Assembly (NCBI GenBank): GCA_015478675.1
Contig: JADMIH010000144.1
Coordinates: forward strand, 1 to 10,107
Direction of reading: 5' to 3'
Origin: Chloroflexota bacterium
Lineage (GTDB): Bacteria > Chloroflexota > Chloroflexia > QHBQ01 > JADMIH01
Length of the DNA stretch: 10,107 bases
Within the stretch, counting starts at the first letter, position 1, and the number at the start of each line of letters is the position of its first letter. Position numbers and translations under genes: made by a program. Below the pieces are notes generated by a model. That model made no database searches. It was given only the letters and a program-made list of their open reading frames with translations, and had not been told where the DNA came from. Below, in pieces: positions 7,025-10,107 of this stretch.

Positions 7025-8106
7025 TACCCTCTCTCCCTCTCAACAAGGTTCCTCAGCGGTTCTCCATGTAAGTAGCGCCTGAGATTGTCGCAGAAAAGGT
7101 CGGTGACGCGTCTGCTGTAGTAGGGGTTTGTGCCGGAGACGTGGGGAGTGATCAGCACATCAGGCATATCCCAGAGGGGGCTGCTCTCCGGCAGCGGCTC
7201 CTCGGCAAAAACATCGAGGGCCGCGCCGCCTATTTCACCCTCTTGCAGCGCCTTTATAAGCGCAGCTTCATCCACCAGCACGCCCCGGCTGATATTGACG
7301 AGCACCGCCTCCTTCTTCATCGCCTTGAGTTGCTCTTTGCCGATCAAACCCTGAGTTCTAGGCGTACTTGGAGCAGCCAACACCACGTAGTCGCTTTGAG
7401 ACAGAACGGAGTTCAGGTCCGCATTGGGGTAGAAGCGGTCTACGGTTCCATCACCAGGCTGCTGCGCTTTGATGGAGGCGCGCACCACTAACGGCTTCAT
7501 CCCCAGGGCTTTGCACAAGAGGGCTGTTCGCCTCGCGATAGGACCGTATCCAACGAGGGTTACGGTCTTTCCCTGCGCCTCGCCTGCGGTGTAGCGCTGC
7601 CAGTTGTGATGCTCCTGGTTGTGTACAGCTTCGTTGAACCCTCGGCTGAAGAAGAGGATCATCGCCAGGATATGCTCGGAGATAGGCACCTCATGGATAC
7701 CGCTGGCGGTGGTAAGCTTAACATCAGGCCGTTGCGCCAGCAAGCCATCGCGCAGCACATGGTCGGACCCGGCGCTGGCTAGCTGCACCCACTCCAGCTC
7801 AGGGGTCTGGCGTATCCACTCCCTGGGGAGGCCCATGCCGAAGATGATCTCTGCTCGCGAAAGAGCCTCACGGAGGGTGGCGTCATCTAGCTTGCGCCAG
7901 TCGTCAGGGTTATCAGATTTGGCTTGCGCGCTCCTGGCGTTGTTGAGCGCGATGATCTCCAAACGGCTATCTACGGCTCTTATCTGGTCCAGGTATTCAG
8001 GTAAGAGAAAATAGTTTACGAGAACGCTGACAATGTGAGGGGCAGAAGTTTGACCTCCAGCACCCTCCGAGGAGTGGTAATCATTTGTGTAGGGGTGGCC
8101 TGCCAT
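7021..8106 (-). CDS. D-isomer-specific 2-hydroxyacid dehydrogenase family protein
   Basis: This cytoplasmic NAD(P)H-dependent oxidoreductase of 361 aa interconverts a D-2-hydroxyacid and its 2-oxoacid. The substrate cannot be assigned from the sequence. The catalytic set is present: R274 in NISRGVLVDE, E303 in DVFAEEPLP, and H322 in TPHVSGTNP. The Rossmann loop is GYGPIA (186-191), with Ala in place of the usual last Gly. SGIHEVPISEHILA (135-148) is typical of the GhrA/hydroxypyruvate-reductase-like branch. ATG 8106 is the only standard start after the upstream TGA (8161-8163). It lacks a good ribosome site, and the first 22 residues are polar and probably disordered, so the start is the least certain part. 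It is the first gene of an operon with dinG; the pairing suggests co-transcription rather than a shared pathway. Confidence 0.93.
   Translation of the reverse strand: MAGHPYTNDYHSSEGAGGQTSAPHIVSVLVNYFLLPEYLDQIRAVDSRLEIIALNNARSAQAKSDNPDDWRKLDDATLREALSRAEIIFGMGLPREWIRQTPELEWVQLASAGSDHVLRDGLLAQRPDVKLTTASGIHEVPISEHILAMILFFSRGFNEAVHNQEHHNWQRYTAGEAQGKTVTLVGYGPIARRTALLCKALGMKPLVVRASIKAQQPGDGTVDRFYPNADLNSVLSQSDYVVLAAPSTPRTQGLIGKEQLKAMKKEAVLVNISRGVLVDEAALIKALQEGEIGGAALDVFAEEPLPESSPLWDMPDVLITPHVSGTNPYYSRRVTDLFCDNLRRYLHGEPLRNLVERERGY
7028..7036 (-). promoter_or_regulatory. Ribosome binding site supporting the CTG start of dinG
   Basis: The minus strand reads GGAGAGAGG inside the last codons of the dehydrogenase gene. 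GGAG (7033-7036) lies 8 bases before CTG 7024. The CTG shares two bases with the TGA stop (7021-7023) in a CTGA overlap, the same geometry as the common ATGA coupling site. Confidence 0.55.
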
Positions 8107-8191
8107 TACGGAGGTGGCTGCCTTTCTAGCTCTATGCGCAGGGATGCAATAGCTGCCGGCTCATGATAAGGAGCTACTGCGTACGCGGCCT

Positions 8192-8221
8192 ATTCTACAC
8201 CAAAAGACGAGGTATATGCAA
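8192..8221 (-). promoter_or_regulatory. Candidate promoter of the dehydrogenase-dinG operon
   Basis: On the minus strand TTGCAT (8216-8221) and TAGAAT (8192-8197) are separated by 18 bases, with TG directly before the -10. Transcription would begin near 8185, about 80 nt before ATG 8106. The MITE-like element ends only 14 bases upstream of the -35, so its insertion may have replaced upstream control sequence. The -35 is weak and the call is tentative. Confidence 0.35.
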
Positions 8222-8302
8222 CGTGGTGGAGCGACGTAAGAGTTCAGAGTTGGGGAGGGGCTAGCCTGGCCCCCTCGCCCTTCATGGGAGAGGGGCATGG
8301 GG

Positions 8303-8363
8303 TGAGGGTGCGTTGGGGGTGAGGGTGCGTTGGGGGTGAGGGTGCGTTGGGGGTGAGGGTACG
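8303..8363. repeat. 17-bp G-rich tandem repeat, three full copies plus a partial
   Basis: The unit TGAGGGTGCGTTGGGGG repeats exactly at 8303-8319, 8320-8336 and 8337-8353. A partial copy TGAGGGTACG follows at 8354-8363. Each unit supplies two runs of three or more G with short loops, so the plus strand could form a G-quadruplex. The left element has only one C-rich equivalent here (53-63), so the array is a local expansion by slippage or unequal exchange. Confidence 0.9.
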
Positions 8364-8408
8364 CCTCGGCAGCTACTCCTTGAAGATTGCTACACCCCTA
8401 TTCTTCTG

Positions 8409-8430
8409 AAAATAGGCTCTCAGCAGCCTA
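8409..8430 (-). terminator. Weak candidate terminator downstream of ndk, with a competing hairpin
   Basis: On the minus strand TAGGCT (8425-8430) pairs with AGCCTA (8413-8418) around a 6-base loop, followed by TTTT (8409-8412). A second stem, CCTATT (8411-8416) with AATAGG (8397-8402), uses the T-run and part of the first stem, so the two structures exclude each other. It lies about 90 nt beyond the ndk stop, inside the MITE-like element. The stem is short, so the strength would be low. Confidence 0.3.
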
Positions 8431-8516
8431 CTTTCATTTCTGGTGGGGGCCCGCAAGGTCATGGCTTACTCTGAACACTTACGGAGCAACGCCTACGCAC
8501 TCATCGGTACTCGTTG

Positions 8517-8984
8517 CTACGTGTCCAGCTCATTTTTTGTGTAGAGATAAGGCGTTTGGATCGACTCGTAGCTGAACAGCTCGTCGCCCTTGAAAAAGCG
8601 AGGTACTTCGACGGAGGCGGTTTCTACAGAGTCGGAGGCGTGTATCAGGTTGGCTTGAATGCTCATTCCCAGATCACCGCGTATAGTGCCGGGGTCTGCT
8701 TCCCACGACTTGGTTACGCCGCAAAGCCTTCGAACCGTTTCCACGCACTTTACCCCTTCCCAGCAGAGGGCGATCACGGGAGCTAGCATCATAAACTTCT
8801 TGATTTCTCCGAAGAATGCGAGATAGCTCAGGTGAGCGTAATGTTCATCGAGCAGGGCATCGTCTAACTGCATCATCTTCATGCCCACCAGCTTCAAACC
8901 TTTACGCTCGAAGCGGCTAATGATTTCTCCAAGTAGCCCACGCTGCAAAGCGTCAGGCTTCAGCAGCACCAGTGTTCTTTCCAT
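8517..8984 (-). CDS. ndk: Nucleoside-diphosphate kinase
   Basis: The enzyme transfers the gamma-phosphate between NTPs and NDPs through a phospho-histidine and keeps nucleotide pools balanced in the cytoplasm. The product is 155 aa, slightly longer than the usual 140-150. The active-site His115 lies in NLIHASDS (112-119), where most members have N-V-I-H-G-S-D-S. Nucleotide-binding residues K9 (LLKPDA), Y49, R85, T91, R102 (TIRGD) and N112 are in place. The segment LCWEGVKCVETVRRLCG (73-89) has three Cys residues and is less conserved than usual, as is TKSWEADPGT before TIRGD. ATG 8984 is preceded by AGGAG with good spacing, and a TATAAT promoter lies at 9026-9031. The gene is divergent from the amidohydrolase gene. 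The MITE-like element begins 33 bases after the stop codon. Confidence 0.97.
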   Translation of the reverse strand: MERTLVLLKPDALQRGLLGEIISRFERKGLKLVGMKMMQLDDALLDEHYAHLSYLAFFGEIKKFMMLAPVIALCWEGVKCVETVRRLCGVTKSWEADPGTIRGDLGMSIQANLIHASDSVETASVEVPRFFKGDELFSYESIQTPYLYTKNELDT

Positions 8985-9025
8985 ACTTGTCTCCTGGGCA
9001 TTAGTTTTCGGTATAGTCGGCGCGA

Positions 9026-9054
9026 ATTATAACATAGGAGGAGTGCAGTGCCCA
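9026..9054 (-). promoter_or_regulatory. Promoter of ndk
   Basis: On the minus strand TATAAT (9026-9031) is preceded by TGT, making an extended -10. TGGGCA (9049-9054) is an acceptable -35 with a 17-base spacer. Transcription would begin near 9019, giving a leader of about 35 nt with the AGGAG ribosome site. Confidence 0.6.
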
Positions 9055-9145
9055 GCGAAAGAGCTACAAACTTTCAACCTGGCAGCCTGTGTGGTAAGCT
9101 GAGTTATAGCGTTAGCGTGATTTCTACATGTGAAGGCTTACTTTC

Positions 9146-9149
9146 GGAG
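9146..9149 (+). promoter_or_regulatory. Ribosome binding site that sets the amidohydrolase start
   Basis: GGAG lies 7 bases before GTG 9157. The alternative in-frame GTG at 9130 has no comparable site and would add nine residues that family members normally lack. Confidence 0.65.
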
Positions 9150-9156
9150 CGTTATA

Positions 9157-9936
9157 GTGAATTTACGTTTAGCCCTGGCACAGATGCGCTGTGAAAAAGG
9201 CGCCTGGGAAGGCAACCTTGCGCAGGTCGAACTGCTCATGTCAGATGCCAGCGCCGCCGAGTGTGATGTTATCGTATTCCCGGAGATGGGGCTGTCAGGT
9301 TACTGCCACCCTGAGTGGTATCCAGAGGCTGTAGAGCCACTGGACTCTACTCGTGTGCAGCGTTTTGTGGAATTGACAGGGCGCTACAGCATTGCTGCGT
9401 CAGGGGGCTTTATTGAGGCTAATCCTGATGGTAAGCCCTTTATTACCCAACTGCTGGCGCAGAACGGACAAGCAGTGGGAGTGTATCGCAAGGTGAATGT
9501 TGTGGAGGAAGAGGCAGAGCTTTTCTCACCTGGCAGTGTGACTCCTGCTTTCACGCTGCCTCTGCCAAGCGGCGATCTGCCGTGCGCGCTCGCTGTGTGC
9601 GCCGACAGCGATAGACCCGACCTTTTCAGAGCCTTTGCGGAGAAGGGCGCTCGCGTGGTTTTCCACTCATCTGCTCCTGGGCTTTATGGTCGCCGCACCG
9701 ATGCGGACTCGTGGAGGGAGGGCTATGAATGGTACAGGGCGTATTTGGCTGAACGGCTACCTGGCTATGCTCGTGATAATAAGCTCTTTATAGCAGTTGC
9801 CACCCAGACAGGTGCAACCTCCGACGAAGATTTCCCCGGCGGCTCGTTCGTCTTTGCGCCCGACGGTAGCTGCATAGCTTCGACGGATGGCCCCGGTGAG
9901 GTTTTGCTGCTTTGCGATCTGGGTGTCGGTGGGTGA
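9157..9936 (+). CDS. Carbon-nitrogen hydrolase (nitrilase superfamily) protein
   Basis: The product is 259 aa, the normal single-domain size. Members cleave amide or nitrile C-N bonds through a Glu-Lys-Cys triad. Here these are E43 in VIVFPEMGLSGY, K112 in VYRKVNVVEEE, and C148 in ALAVCADSDRP. NLRLALAQM at the N-terminus and RDNKLFIAVATQTG (206-219) near the C-terminus are typical strands of the fold. The Lys motif lacks the frequent His (YRKxHL), and the Cys motif reads CADSDRPDLFR rather than CYDxRFPE, so the substrate (amide, N-carbamoyl compound or other) is open. The start is GTG 9157, chosen for its ribosome site. It is divergent from ndk with 172 bp between starts, and no clear -35/-10 pair was found for it. 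It is convergent with the partial gene downstream, with 34 bp between the stops. Confidence 0.9.
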   Translation: MNLRLALAQMRCEKGAWEGNLAQVELLMSDASAAECDVIVFPEMGLSGYCHPEWYPEAVEPLDSTRVQRFVELTGRYSIAASGGFIEANPDGKPFITQLLAQNGQAVGVYRKVNVVEEEAELFSPGSVTPAFTLPLPSGDLPCALAVCADSDRPDLFRAFAEKGARVVFHSSAPGLYGRRTDADSWREGYEWYRAYLAERLPGYARDNKLFIAVATQTGATSDEDFPGGSFVFAPDGSCIASTDGPGEVLLLCDLGVGG

Positions 9937-9970
9937 GGCCGGGGTGGAGAAGCATGCACGAAGGCGCTTG

Positions 9971-10107
9971 CTATTCCGCAGTATACTCTGGAAAGAACCA
10001 GTAGCGAGCGCTGCTTTGTGGGTTTTGCAGGTACCAGCGTAGCGGGTCGCCCAGGCTGGGTGAAGACAAATAGCTGGGAAGCTCTGCTGGGGAGACGAAG
10101 CTGAGTT
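9971..10107 (-). CDS. 3' end of an unrecognised protein gene (partial)
   Basis: A minus-strand frame is open from the window edge (first whole codon at 10105) to TAG at 9971-9973, giving 44 residues. The peptide is rich in aromatic residues and Pro, for example DPLRWYLQNPQSS and ARYWFFPEYTAE at the very end. The other two minus-strand frames are also open through most of this stretch but give low-grade translations. This one looks more protein-like, and its stop lies just beyond the convergent hydrolase stop. I do not recognise the family. Confidence 0.5.
   Translation of the reverse strand, partial: LSFVSPAELPSYLSSPSLGDPLRWYLQNPQSSARYWFFPEYTAE

Larger units (their letters stand above)
8235..8483. 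mobile_element. MITE-like non-coding repeat element, complete copy
   Basis: This 249-bp element has no ORF of its own. The termini are perfect inverted repeats except for the wobble base: CGTAAG-a-GTTCAGAGT (8235-8250) and ACTCTGAAC-a-CTTACG (8468-8483). It is in the opposite orientation to the copy at 1-182. It differs by an added 17-bp tandem array and by about 75 extra bases between the conserved block (8370-8391) and the right terminus. GAGCGA (8229-8234) and GAGCAA (8484-8489) flank it and may be a 6-bp target duplication with one change, although chance similarity is possible. It lies between ndk and the dehydrogenase promoter. Confidence 0.75.

Noticed and set aside
1..8483. The two inverted elements considered as the ends of one 8-kb composite transposon
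   Set aside because: Each copy has its own pair of inverted ends, and the genes between them are housekeeping (gltX, dinG) with no transposase. Two independent insertions are the simpler reading.
8484..8520. Inverted pair AGCAACG/CGTTGCT at the end of ndk considered as a terminator
   Set aside because: The stem is 7 bp with a 20-base loop and no T-run. It overlaps the ndk stop codon and is likely chance.
9130..9156. Earlier GTG start (9130) for the carbon-nitrogen hydrolase
   Set aside because: It lacks a ribosome site and adds nine residues before the usual family N-terminus. GTG 9157 has GGAG at the right distance.

Overview
The window is a compact stretch of bacterial chromosome with moderately high GC. 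It carries six complete protein genes, one partial gene at the right edge, and two copies of a short non-coding repeat element. No rRNA, tRNA or CRISPR array is visible. A Chloroflexota relative, perhaps Ktedonobacteria-like, is my best guess. It rests on the Thermus/Chloroflexi-like style of the glutamyl-tRNA synthetase signature (KISKRKN), a large DinG with an N-terminal exonuclease, and G/C-rich hairpin repeats between genes. This is an inference, not a demonstration.

Layout from left to right. Positions 1-182 hold a MITE-like element cut by the window edge. Positions 221-1480 (-) encode a three-helix membrane protein whose cytoplasmic part resembles ferrochelatase/CbiX chelatases but lacks the usual catalytic residues. 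A divergent promoter region (1481-1663) separates it from a two-helix membrane protein of unknown function (1664-2491, +), which appears to be leaderless. That gene overlaps, tail to tail, the end of gltX (2484-3953, -). Upstream of gltX on the same strand lie dinG (4028-7024) and a D-2-hydroxyacid dehydrogenase gene (7021-8106). The dehydrogenase and dinG overlap by 4 nt at a CTGA junction. A second, complete MITE-like element (8235-8483) sits between the dehydrogenase promoter and ndk (8517-8984, -). ndk is divergent from a nitrilase-family amidohydrolase (9157-9936, +). The last 137 bases contain the 3' end of a further minus-strand gene.

The conserved genes are housekeeping: tRNA charging (gltX), DNA repair/helicase (dinG), nucleotide balance (ndk), and small-molecule redox and amide hydrolysis. 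The most unusual points are: the MITE family with 16-bp terminal inverted repeats; the non-ATG (CTG) start that restores the exonuclease motif of DinG; the membrane-anchored degenerate chelatase; and a strong extended -10 promoter (TGnTATAAT) shared by several genes, as an identical 13-mer in front of two divergent genes. I found no clear evidence of a new multi-gene defence or mobile system.
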